The position numbers and the translations under genes are program-made. Under the pieces are notes generated by a model. It was not told the origin of the DNA, did not search any database, and was given only the letters and a program-made list of their open reading frames with translations. Below, one piece after another: positions 1 through 6,130 of a stretch of 7,082 nucleotides of DNA. The stretch's first letter is position 1, and each line of letters opens with the position of its first letter. Source of the stretch: CAYYHA01 sp964471535 (GTDB lineage: Bacteria > Myxococcota > Myxococcia > SLRQ01); contig CAYYHA010000226.1 in NCBI GenBank assembly GCA_964471535.1, forward strand, positions 1-7,082, read 5' to 3'.

Positions 1-872
1 ACCGGGAGCTCCCCGCCGATCCCACCGCCCCCACCGCGCGCCCTGCCGACCGCGTCTTCCTGACCGCGCATCCCCGGATGGATTGCTCGGCTGATCCCGA
101 GGGCGGAGCGCTCACCTACGCGTGGACGCTCGTGAGCCGACCGGCGGTCAGTGGCGCCTCGCTGACCAACGCGAGCAGCGGCCCGGCGCCCGGCAGCGCC
201 GAGCAGCCCCCCTACTTCGACGTGGACGCGATCGGGCAGTACGAGATCGAGCTCGTGGTGACCGATCCCGATGGGGCCAGCTCCATGCCTGCGCGCATCG
301 TGGTGGATGCGATCCCCAAGGACGACATCACGGTGGAACTCTCGTGGCGCGCGGCGGCCGATCTCGACCTCCACCTCGTCGCGCCCGGAGGGGCGCCTTT
401 CTGCGACCCCCTCGACTGCTTCTGGGACATCTGCCTCGGGACCTCGGCGGGGGTGCCGGCGCTGGATTGGGGGGACGACACCGATGGCGACGGCGCGCTC
501 GACCCCGACGGGAGCGAGCCCACCGATCCCATCCTGGTCTTCGACAACATCGGAAACACCATCGTCCCCGGGACCACCGACGTGCGCCTCGAGAACATTC
601 GGGTGGCCGTGGCGCCGACGGGGATCTACCGCGTCGGAGTCCACTACTTCGAGGACAAGGGCGTCGCCACCGACACCTTCGAAGCCCGGGTGAAGCTCGT
701 CTACAAGGGGACGGTGCTCCTCGACGAGACCCGCAGCTTCGCCCGGGACGAAGTGGGGGTGTTCTGGATGGCGGGACAGGTGGACATCCAGGCGGGGCAG
801 GCACAGACGCTCGGAACCCTGAGCAGCTATCCCGCGGGGGTGAACTACGTCGGGCCGGTGCCCTGTCCTTGA
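1..872 (+). CDS. Secreted PKD-like plus DLDLHL-type beta-domain protein, 5' truncated by the window edge
   Basis: The frame is open from position 3 and ends at TGA 870-872, so this is the C-terminal 289 residues of a longer protein. An ATG at 78 is probably not the start, because the PKD-like fold already begins upstream of it (VFLTAHPRMDCSADPEGG). A PKD/immunoglobulin-like domain spans about residues 18-105, with the typical DPEGGALTYAWTL strand, a GQYEIELVVTD strand and a closing DPDG turn. A second domain, about residues 107-289, begins ITVELSW...DLDLHLVAPGG, then has CFWDICLG, PALDWGDD, an acidic DTDGDGALDPDG loop and GIYRVGVHYFED. That order matches beta-sandwich domains often seen in myxobacterial extracellular proteins; family membership is from memory. 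It contains four cysteines. A surface or secreted binding role is inferred; no catalytic motif is visible and the signal peptide would be upstream of the window. Confidence 0.8.
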   Translation, partial: RELPADPTAPTARPADRVFLTAHPRMDCSADPEGGALTYAWTLVSRPAVSGASLTNASSGPAPGSAEQPPYFDVDAIGQYEIELVVTDPDGASSMPARIVVDAIPKDDITVELSWRAAADLDLHLVAPGGAPFCDPLDCFWDICLGTSAGVPALDWGDDTDGDGALDPDGSEPTDPILVFDNIGNTIVPGTTDVRLENIRVAVAPTGIYRVGVHYFEDKGVATDTFEARVKLVYKGTVLLDETRSFARDEVGVFWMAGQVDIQAGQAQTLGTLSSYPAGVNYVGPVPCP

Positions 873-890
873 GCCGGCGCCGTCCGTCGT

Positions 891-918
891 GGGCTCGGGC
901 GTCGTCATCCCGAGGCCC
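891..918. terminator. Possible hairpin between convergent genes
   Basis: GGGCTCGGG (891-899) pairs with CCCGAGGCCC (909-918) as a nine-pair stem with one bulged G and a nine-base loop. It lies in the 111-base gap between the stop of the PKD protein (872) and the stop of the convergent minus-strand gene (984), where a bidirectional terminator would be useful. There is no T tract on either side, so intrinsic termination is doubtful. I see no gene in this gap. Confidence 0.25.
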
Positions 919-983
919 GGCTGGCGCGGTGCCCGGTGAGTCTTGACCTGGAGGCTCGGCGCAGGCGGCGGCGCGGCGGCCTG

Positions 984-1329
984 TCAGGGGGCGGGGTGTC
1001 CGCGGCTGCCGCTCGAGGTGCGCCTGGGGGCGCGGGGCTTTGGGGCGGGACCCGACGCTTCCAGGCCGCGCGCCGCCTCGAGGATCCGTGCGGCGCGCTC
1101 CGGGGCGACGGGCCGCGCGCGCCTCTTCAACGGTGCGGCGGGCCGTCTCCCAGCGGGCGAGGAGTACGGCGAGTTCCTCTCGCTCGGCGCCGAAGTCCGA
1201 GAGCAGGACGCGCACCCTTGCCTGTGCCTCGGCCGGCCCCCCTGCCTCGCCCGCTGCGGCGCTCCCCGGCACAGCGCCGGCGAGCACCAGCGCTGCAACG
1301 GGGGCGATGGAGAGGAGGCCGCGCGTCAC
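984..1329 (-). CDS. Small exported helical protein, apparently frameshifted
   Basis: I do not recognise a family. Translation begins at GTG (1329-1327), which overlaps the TGA of the ribbon-helix-helix gene as GTGA; a GGAG eight bases upstream (1341-1338) is a plausible ribosome binding site. The N-terminus is a good signal peptide: TRG, a hydrophobic stretch LLSIAPVAALVLAGAV, then PGSAAA before a likely cleavage near residue 26. Residues 33-74 form a charged, probably coiled-coil helix (AEREELAVLLARWETARRTVEEA). After about residue 76 this frame becomes Arg/Pro/Gly-rich and runs far into the antisense of the PKD gene. The +1 frame continues the helix instead (ERAARILEAARGLEAS), followed by a basic Pro-rich tail and TGA at 986-984. 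The shift point is CCCC at 1105-1102. The joined product would be about 114 residues. Either an indel, a sequencing error or +1 slippage at CCC-G would explain it. A periplasmic location is inferred. Confidence 0.5.
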
Positions 1330-1508
1330 GAGAGCCGCTCCGGCAGGTGATCGGCCACGCCGGGGAAGCTTCGGATCGTCGGTGCGGCGATGCGCCAGGC
1401 CTGCTGGATGAGCCAGGAGAGGGTGCGCTCCTGCCGGGCCATCTCGTGCTCGATTTCCGCCAGCATGTCCTGCGGGAGGTAGACGCTGCGCTTCTTGGTG
1501 CCTCGCAT
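1326..1508 (-). CDS. Ribbon-helix-helix small protein (TIGR04563-like)
   Basis: This 60-residue protein starts at ATG 1508-1506 behind a strong AAGGAG with five-base spacing. It has the Arc/MetJ-type layout: a short basic strand, KKRSVYLP (residues 5-12), helix A (QDMLAEIEHEMARQ, 13-26), a turn, and helix B (TLSWLIQQAWRIAAPTIRSFPG, 29-50). The pattern of SVYLP, then an acidic helix, then R-T-LSWLIQQAWRIA and a terminal FPG closely matches the small myxobacterial proteins known as the TIGR04563 family; that name is from memory. Ribbon-helix-helix proteins dimerise through the strand and insert it into the major groove, so a DNA-binding regulator is likely. It is the first gene of a two-gene unit with the exported helical protein, joined by GTGA. 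Autoregulation through the repeated GTAGG sites upstream is a guess. No toxin gene is adjacent, so an antitoxin role has little support. Confidence 0.82.
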   Translation of the reverse strand: MRGTKKRSVYLPQDMLAEIEHEMARQERTLSWLIQQAWRIAAPTIRSFPGVADHLPERLS

Positions 1509-1513
1509 GGATA

Positions 1514-1519
1514 CTCCTT
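1514..1519 (-). promoter_or_regulatory. Strong Shine-Dalgarno of the ribbon-helix-helix gene
   Basis: The minus strand reads AAGGAG, then TATCC, then ATG. This is the best ribosome binding site in the window and fixes the start of the 60-residue protein at 1508. Confidence 0.75.
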
Positions 1520-1530
1520 GAAGGGGTTGG

Positions 1531-1590
1531 GTAGGGCGGTGTGCGCCTTGGGCGCGCTCCCTACGATGACGTAGGTGAGTGTAGGATACT
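1531..1590. promoter_or_regulatory. Candidate operator with 10-bp-phased GTAGG half-sites
   Basis: In the divergent region between the ribbon-helix-helix gene and the cysteine-repeat gene, GTAGG occurs at 1531, 1571 and 1581, with an inverted CTACG at 1561. All start positions are multiples of ten bases apart, placing them on one face of the helix. CTACG-ATGA-CGTAG (1561-1574) is also an inverted repeat. A fourth GTAGG at 1646 is out of phase, but GTAGGTGA there repeats 1571-1578 exactly. Ribbon-helix-helix repressors often bind short, tandem, helically phased sites near their own promoter, so an autoregulatory operator is plausible. A weak minus-strand -10-like TATCCT (1588-1583) overlaps the array, but I find no convincing -35 partner. 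Confidence 0.35.
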
Positions 1591-1654
1591 GTGTGCGGGC
1601 GTCCAGAAAATCGCCCTCCTCGGAGCTGCGAAGTTAAGGCCGCCGGTAGGTGAT

Positions 1655-1668
1655 GGCTCGTACGAGCC
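1655..1668. repeat. Perfect 14-bp palindrome upstream of the cysteine-repeat gene
   Basis: GGCTCGTACGAGCC is its own reverse complement. It ends 16 bases before the ATG at 1685. As DNA it could be a dimeric regulator site; as RNA it could form a five-pair stem with a GUAC loop just upstream of the weak ribosome binding site. Which, if either, applies cannot be decided from sequence alone. Confidence 0.45.
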
Positions 1669-1684
1669 TTGCTAGGTAGAGCCC

Positions 1685-4162
1685 ATGTGCCAGGACCGTC
1701 CCGACTGCGTGCGTTCGTGCTTCGTTCTTTCTCTGATGCTCCTCGGGTGGAGCCTCGCCCTCCCCGGCTGCCTGGTGGATGCCGACGGGTCGCGGCCGCC
1801 CTGCACCAGCAACCGAGACTGTCCGCCCGATGCGTTCTGCGCGCTCTCCCAGTGCGTCGAGACGCTCGACTGCGACACCGACGAGAACTGCGGCGAGGAT
1901 GCGCACTGCGAGGCGGGGCGCTGCGTTCGTGATTGCGGCAGCGGGGAGGATTGCCCCGGCGATGCCATCTGCAACGGTGGGCGTTGCGTCACGCCGGAAT
2001 GTGCGACCGATTCCGACTGTGACACACCGGGTCAGGTCTGTCAGGGCGGAATCTGTGCGGAGCCCGAGTGCCAGTCGGATGCGGATTGTGAGGGTACTCA
2101 GGTCTGTCGGGACTTTGCGTGCGTAGCGGCGGATTGCATGACCAGCGCCGACTGTCCGGAGGTGGCGCCCGTCTGCGAGAGCGGGACGTGCCGCCGCTGC
2201 AGCGGCCCGGGAGAATGCCCGCAGGAGGCACCGACCTGCCGCTCCGATGGCCGCTGCGTGGCGTGCACCGGGGATGCCGACTGTGCCGCCCCCATGCCCT
2301 ACTGTGACGCCGATGGCCGCTGCGTCGAGTGCGCGAGCGACGGAGACTGCGCCGGGGGCGGCACCTGTGACGGCGGCATGTGCAGCGGGGGGATGAGCTG
2401 CGCCGACGACTTGGCCTGTCCCACAGGATCCATCTGTGAGAGTGGGCAGTGCCGCCCCGGCTGCCGGGACGATGCCGGGTGCGGCCTCGAGGAGATCTGT
2501 GAGGGGGGCAAATGCATCGCCGGGTGCCGCAGCGACGCCGGATGCACCGGGGCGCGCGAGTGCCGCGGGGGGCAGTGCCAGGATCCGGGCTGTGTGGACG
2601 ATTCGACATGCACCGACCCCGCGCTGCCGCGCTGCGGCGCCGAGGGGCAGTGTGTCGCCTGCGTGGAGAATGCCGACTGCGGCGGGCAGGAGGTGTGCGT
2701 GGCCGAAACCTGTCGCCCGCCGGGCAGCGAGTGCAATGACACCACCCCCTGCGCTGCCGGCTTCCTCTGCGTCTCGGGCTACTGCCTACCGGGATGCGGC
2801 AGCGATGCAGACTGCCCCACGGGCCAGCGCTGCGATCCGAGCCAGGGGCCCCAGGGGGCCTGCGTGGAATGCCTGGTGGCGGCGGATTGCCCGGATGGCC
2901 AGGCGTGCAGCGGCGGCGTGTGCATGCAGTGCACCTCGGATCAGGACTGCAGTGCCGTGGGGCAGATCTGTGAGACCGGCCGGTGTGTCTCGGGCTGTCG
3001 CGACGATTCCGGCTGCCCCCCGGGCGAGATCTGTGACGCCGGGCGCTGTCGCTTCGGGTGCCGAAGTGACGCCGAGTGTGCCGCTGGCGAGGTCTGCGAT
3101 CCAGGGACTTTCCAGTGCCGGGCCGCCTGTCACCGGGACGATCAGTGCGACCTGGGACAGCTCTGTGATCCTGCGCGATCGACCTGTGTCCCTGGCTGTC
3201 GGAGTGGTAGGGATTGCCCCTCCGGGCAGTACTGCGACACCAGCCAAGTGGATCCTGTGTGTGTGGACGGCTGTGACGAGGCAGCGGACTGCGGCGGCCG
3301 CACACCGATCTGCGACACCACCTCGCACACCTGCGTGGCCTGCCTCGGCAATGCCGACTGTCCCCAAGTCGGCGGCCTGCCCGTCGTGTGTGACCTGATC
3401 CAGCAAGAGTGCACGCTCACCTGCAGCACCGACGGCGAGTGCGCCCTCGTTCCCGGGCGGCATCGCTGCGACCCGAGCCGCGGCTACTGCGTCGGCTGCG
3501 TGGACGACGGTGACTGCAACGGGGGCCGGTGCGACGCCGCCACCGGCACCTGCGTGCAGTGCCTCTCCGACGCCGACTGCGACGCCGCGACGCCGCTGTG
3601 TGCTCCCGACGGAAGCTGCCGTGGCTGCCTCTCGGACGCCGACTGCCCGCAGGGGGTGTGCGATCCCTATGGTCAGTGCGTGGCATGTGTGGACGATGCG
3701 GACTGCCCCAATCCCGGTGAGACCTGCGAACGGTCCGAGTGCTTGCCTGCCACGGGGCGGGGGCTCTGCGAGCCGTGCGACAGCAGCACACAGTGCGGCG
3801 GCCCGCAGGACGCCTGCGTGATCTTCCACGATGCAGCGGGGCAGGTCGTGGACGCCGGCTGTGGCGTCGCCTGCGCGTCGGACGCCGACTGCCCTGGCCC
3901 GTACCACTGCCAGAATGGGCAGTGCACGCCCCTCTACGGGAACACGCTCCCCACCTGCGCGGGGATCCGGACGCTGGGGAGCGCGTGCACCGCCGGGCGG
4001 GCGGAGGTGTGCGGAGTGCCGGGGCTCGATGACTCGGACTGTCTGCCGCGGTTTGGAAGCGCGGACCTGTGCACGTACCGCTGCGATCCCATGGGTGACG
4101 ACTGCCCGGCAGGATACCGCTGCACCCCCAACTTCGACGGGAACGCCCGCTGCGTGCCGTAG
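1685..4162 (+). CDS. Secreted cysteine-repeat protein with 31 four-Cys modules, probable lipoprotein
   Basis: This is an 825-residue exported protein. The N-terminus has a hydrophobic segment (FVLSLMLLGWSLALPGC) ending in a lipobox-like LPGC at Cys29, so lipid anchoring is likely, although Pro at -2 is uncommon. ATG 1685 is the first start after an in-frame TAG at 1673, with a weak AGGTAG five bases upstream; GTG at 1709 would give a more conventional 20-residue signal peptide. From Cys40 to residue 757 there are 31 tandem modules averaging 23 residues, each opening with C-x5-C, mostly as C-x-[SD]-D-[AS]-[DEG]-C, followed by two more cysteines. A distinct nine-cysteine cap covers 758-825. The mature protein has roughly 135 cysteines, about one residue in six, and is rich in Asp, Gly and Glu. 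Comparable repeat proteins are common in Myxococcota genomes and generally lack an assigned function. A disulfide-rigid surface stalk or adhesin is an inference. It shows no enzyme motif, and it lies divergent to the ribbon-helix-helix unit. Confidence 0.85.
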   Translation: MCQDRPDCVRSCFVLSLMLLGWSLALPGCLVDADGSRPPCTSNRDCPPDAFCALSQCVETLDCDTDENCGEDAHCEAGRCVRDCGSGEDCPGDAICNGGRCVTPECATDSDCDTPGQVCQGGICAEPECQSDADCEGTQVCRDFACVAADCMTSADCPEVAPVCESGTCRRCSGPGECPQEAPTCRSDGRCVACTGDADCAAPMPYCDADGRCVECASDGDCAGGGTCDGGMCSGGMSCADDLACPTGSICESGQCRPGCRDDAGCGLEEICEGGKCIAGCRSDAGCTGARECRGGQCQDPGCVDDSTCTDPALPRCGAEGQCVACVENADCGGQEVCVAETCRPPGSECNDTTPCAAGFLCVSGYCLPGCGSDADCPTGQRCDPSQGPQGACVECLVAADCPDGQACSGGVCMQCTSDQDCSAVGQICETGRCVSGCRDDSGCPPGEICDAGRCRFGCRSDAECAAGEVCDPGTFQCRAACHRDDQCDLGQLCDPARSTCVPGCRSGRDCPSGQYCDTSQVDPVCVDGCDEAADCGGRTPICDTTSHTCVACLGNADCPQVGGLPVVCDLIQQECTLTCSTDGECALVPGRHRCDPSRGYCVGCVDDGDCNGGRCDAATGTCVQCLSDADCDAATPLCAPDGSCRGCLSDADCPQGVCDPYGQCVACVDDADCPNPGETCERSECLPATGRGLCEPCDSSTQCGGPQDACVIFHDAAGQVVDAGCGVACASDADCPGPYHCQNGQCTPLYGNTLPTCAGIRTLGSACTAGRAEVCGVPGLDDSDCLPRFGSADLCTYRCDPMGDDCPAGYRCTPNFDGNARCVP
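1802..3955 (+). repeat. 31 tandem four-cysteine protein modules
   Basis: Module starts, in residues of the 825-residue protein, include 40, 63, 84, 106, 129, 151, 172, 194, 216, 239, 260, 281, 303, 326, 350, 371, 396, 416, 438, 459, 482, 505, 530, 553, 580, 605, 626, 648, 668, 698 and 730. The first Cys-Cys spacing is exactly five residues in every module. The second spacing ranges from 4 to 9 residues and the third from 4 to 14. Module 29 carries an extra cysteine and module 30 a long last loop, so the array becomes irregular next to the C-terminal cap. At DNA level the modules are well diverged, with no long identical stretch that I could see. Confidence 0.85.
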
Positions 4163-4219
4163 GCCGGGCTGGCGGCGGCTCCGGGCCCAAGGGGCAGGGT
4201 GCGGCGGGCGCGCAATGGC

Positions 4220-4248
4220 GTGACCCGGCCGCGGTCGCCTGCTATGCG
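4220..4248 (+). promoter_or_regulatory. Candidate extended -10 promoter of the polymerase gene
   Basis: GTGACC (4220-4225) matches four of six bases of the -35 consensus. A spacer of exactly 17 bases leads to TATGCG (4243-4248), preceded by TGC at 4240-4242, which is an extended -10 TGn motif. Transcription would begin near 4255, giving a leader of about 75 bases before the ATG at 4332. The -10 match is weak (three of six), so this is a candidate only. Confidence 0.35.
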
Positions 4249-4285
4249 TGCGCCCCGGGCGCCCCGCCGGCCAGCGGCGGGCGTG

Positions 4286-4311
4286 GGGCCGGACACGCGC
4301 GTGTCAGGCCC
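4286..4311. repeat. Palindrome in the leader of the polymerase gene
   Basis: The core GACACGCGCGTGTC (4292-4305) is a perfect 14-bp palindrome. After one G/A mismatch pair it is flanked by GGGCC (4286-4290) and GGCCC (4307-4311), so each half has 12 matching positions. It ends 20 bases before the start codon. A second small hairpin, CCCGCCG/CGGCGGG with a GCCAG loop, sits just upstream at 4263-4281. The pair could be an operator and/or RNA structure controlling the gene. Between 4163 and 4331 I see no coding sequence. Confidence 0.45.
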
Positions 4312-4318
4312 ATCGGGT

Positions 4319-4322
4319 AGGA
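4319..4322 (+). promoter_or_regulatory. Shine-Dalgarno deciding the polymerase start
   Basis: AGGA lies nine bases before ATG 4332. The frame is open further upstream to GTG 4248, but that start would fall on the candidate -10 box and would add an Arg/Gly-rich stretch unlike any exonuclease N-terminus. Confidence 0.5.
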
Positions 4323-4331
4323 ACGACGAGG

Positions 4332-6071
4332 ATGGACCGGCCGGCGCTCATCGAGGACGAACGAAGCTTGCGGTCCGCGTGCGAGCGGCTGGCGGCGCGG
4401 CCCATCCTTGCCTGCGACCTCGAGACCACGGGCCTCGACCCCCATCGCGACACTGTGCTGCTGATCCAGCTCGGTGACGGCAGGTTGCAGGTGGCGGTGG
4501 ATGCGCGAAAGGTCACCGATCTTTCGCCGCTGCGGCAGGTACTCGAGCGCCCAGGACTCACGGTCTTCCACAACGCACAGTTCGACCTGAAGTTCCTCAA
4601 GGGCCTCGGCCTCGAGGTGCGCCGGCCGCAGGACACCATGCTGCTCGAGATCCTCCTTGCAGGAGGTCGGCGTGTGGGCGCGCGCACGCTCAAGGCGAGC
4701 TGTGACCGGCGGGTGGGCGTCTCCCTCGACAAAGCGGAGCGGGCCACCTTCGTCGGCTTCGAGGGCACGCTCACCGAGAGCCAGATCGCCTACGCCATCG
4801 ACGACGTGATCGCCACCTGGCATCTCTTCCTCGCGCAGGTGCCCGAGATCGAGCGGGCGGGGATGCGGGAGGTGGCGCGGATCGAAGGGGCTGCCGTGGA
4901 CGCGTTCGCCGAGTTGGAGTGGCGGGGCATCTACCTGGATCGCGCCGCCTGGGAGGCGGTGCTCGCGGAGGCGGAGACGGCGCGGGACGCGGCGCGCAAG
5001 AAGCTGGAGCGGGCGCTCCTTCCGGTGGTGGGGGGAGACCTCTTCGGTAACGTGCACGTGAACTACGAGAGCGAGGAGGCCCTGCGGGAGGTCTTCGAAC
5101 GCTTGGGATACCCCGATCTTCCCAACCTCACGCGTGCCACGCTCTCGCGTCTCGATCATCCCGTGGCTGCAGCCCTACTCGAGTATCGAAAGCACCAGCA
5201 GGTCCTCTCCCGGTATGGCGAGGGCTTCCTCTCCCACATCCACCCGGTGACCGGTCGGGTGCATGCGCGCTTCCGACAGATCGGGGCGAGTACCGGCCGC
5301 GCCTCCTGCGAAGCGCCGAACCTGCAGAACATCCAGAGCGGGGATGCCTTCCGCCGCGCCTTCTGTGCACCGCCGGGTCGGAAGATCGTCACCGCCGACT
5401 ATGCAGGCGCCGAGCTGCGGATCATCGCTGAGATGAGCGGAGATCCCGTCTTCCTCGAGACCTTCGAGCGCGGCGGGGACCTCCACGCCATCGTGGCGTC
5501 TCAGATCTTCCACACCGAGGTGAGCAAGACCGTGCGGCCGGAGCTTCGGGCGCGGGCGAAGGCCATCAACTTCGGCCTCGCCTATGGGATGGGAGCCGGT
5601 GGGCTCGCGGCGGAGACGGGGTTGCCCCGCGCCGAGGCGGAGCGACTGCTCGAGACCTACTTTCGCACCTATCCGCGTATTCGCGCCTTCTTCGAGGACC
5701 TCGCGCAGACAGGGCTCGAGCGCGGCTACGCCGTGACCCTGGCGGGGCGGCGCCTCTATCTCGAGGAGAGCGACGACCCACAGCGCCGCGCACACCTGGA
5801 GCGGGTCGCGAAGAACATGCCCATCCAAGGCAGCAGCGCCGACATCGTGAAGCTCGCGATGGCCCGGGCGACGCGCCGCATGCGTGAGGAGGGGCTCGAT
5901 GCGTTCATCGTCAACACGGTGCACGACGAACTGGTCTTCGAGGTGAGTGAAGGGGATGCCGCCCGCGCGGCCGAGGTCCTGGAGGCGGAGATGGTTGCGG
6001 CGGGCCAGGCCTTCCTGCACCGGGTGCCCACGGTCGTCGACGTGCACGTGGGAGACCACTGGGCGAAGTGA
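4332..6071 (+). CDS. Family A DNA polymerase with 3'-5' exonuclease, lacking the 5' nuclease domain
   Basis: The 579-residue product has two domains. The DEDDy 3'-5' exonuclease (about 5-170) has Exo I LACDLETTGL (Asp29, Glu31), Exo II FHNAQFDLKFL (Asp85) and Exo III YAIDD (Tyr154, Asp158). The polymerase domain (about 185-579) has TGRASCEAPNLQNI, motif A DYAGAELR (Asp356, Glu361), motif B RARAKAINFGLAYG (Arg406, Lys410, Phe414, Tyr418), MPIQGSSADIVKLA and motif C VNTVHDELVFEV (His531, Asp532, Glu533). All catalytic residues expected from Klenow fragment are present, so proofreading DNA synthesis is predicted. It has no 5'-3' exonuclease domain, as in Klenow fragment, Aquifex PolA and the apicoplast PREX polymerase, and it is a little shorter than Klenow. 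Motif A has Ala-Gly-Ala where Escherichia coli PolI has Ser-Gln-Ile. It may be the main PolA or an accessory repair enzyme beside a full-length one; the window cannot tell. The gene appears monocistronic. Confidence 0.93.
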   Translation: MDRPALIEDERSLRSACERLAARPILACDLETTGLDPHRDTVLLIQLGDGRLQVAVDARKVTDLSPLRQVLERPGLTVFHNAQFDLKFLKGLGLEVRRPQDTMLLEILLAGGRRVGARTLKASCDRRVGVSLDKAERATFVGFEGTLTESQIAYAIDDVIATWHLFLAQVPEIERAGMREVARIEGAAVDAFAELEWRGIYLDRAAWEAVLAEAETARDAARKKLERALLPVVGGDLFGNVHVNYESEEALREVFERLGYPDLPNLTRATLSRLDHPVAAALLEYRKHQQVLSRYGEGFLSHIHPVTGRVHARFRQIGASTGRASCEAPNLQNIQSGDAFRRAFCAPPGRKIVTADYAGAELRIIAEMSGDPVFLETFERGGDLHAIVASQIFHTEVSKTVRPELRARAKAINFGLAYGMGAGGLAAETGLPRAEAERLLETYFRTYPRIRAFFEDLAQTGLERGYAVTLAGRRLYLEESDDPQRRAHLERVAKNMPIQGSSADIVKLAMARATRRMREEGLDAFIVNTVHDELVFEVSEGDAARAAEVLEAEMVAAGQAFLHRVPTVVDVHVGDHWAK

Positions 6072-6097
6072 TCCCCGGGCACCTGCCTGCTGCGACG

Positions 6098-6130
6098 TTT
6101 CGCGCCGCCGGCGGCCGAGGCGGCGCAAAG
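6098..6130. terminator. GC-rich hairpin after the polymerase gene
   Basis: GCGCCGCC (6102-6109) pairs with GGCGGCGC (6119-6126) around a nine-base loop, and TT/AA pairs extend it after one mismatch. It lies 30 bases beyond the polymerase stop. There is no T tract after it, so it could slow transcription or protect the 3' end, but it is not a classical intrinsic terminator. I see no gene in the 163-base gap 6072-6234. Confidence 0.3.

Noticed and set aside
328..983. Extension of the minus-strand exported protein as a 333-residue protein to position 328
   Set aside because: It is antisense to the well-supported PKD gene for over 500 bases and its composition is Arg/Pro/Gly-rich, typical of noncoding frames in GC-rich DNA.
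936..1574. Plus-strand open frame of about 212 residues
   Set aside because: It is Arg/Gly/Ala-rich with no domain signal and is antisense to the ribbon-helix-helix gene and its partner, which have good starts, ribosome binding sites and protein features.
1989..3907. Long minus-strand open frames (438 and 373 residues) opposite the cysteine-repeat gene
   Set aside because: They are mirror images of the repetitive codon pattern (Arg/His/Pro-rich or Ala/Val-rich) and have no start context or recognisable motif.
1802..3955. Periodic DNA pattern that could be mistaken for a CRISPR or satellite array
   Set aside because: The period follows codons of variable-length protein modules and the DNA repeats are diverged; there are no identical repeats with unique spacers.
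4163..4200. Possible terminator just after the cysteine-repeat gene
   Set aside because: GGCC-rich segments can pair only with bulges and no T tract follows, so I could not support it as a feature.
4248..4331. Polymerase start at GTG 4248, adding 28 residues
   Set aside because: The added residues are Arg/Gly-rich, overlap the candidate promoter and palindrome, and ATG 4332 has a suitable AGGA upstream.
4242..5159. Minus-strand open frame of 305 residues opposite the polymerase gene, and a similar one at 5175-6221
   Set aside because: Both are antisense to a protein with all conserved family A polymerase motifs, and neither has a motif of its own.
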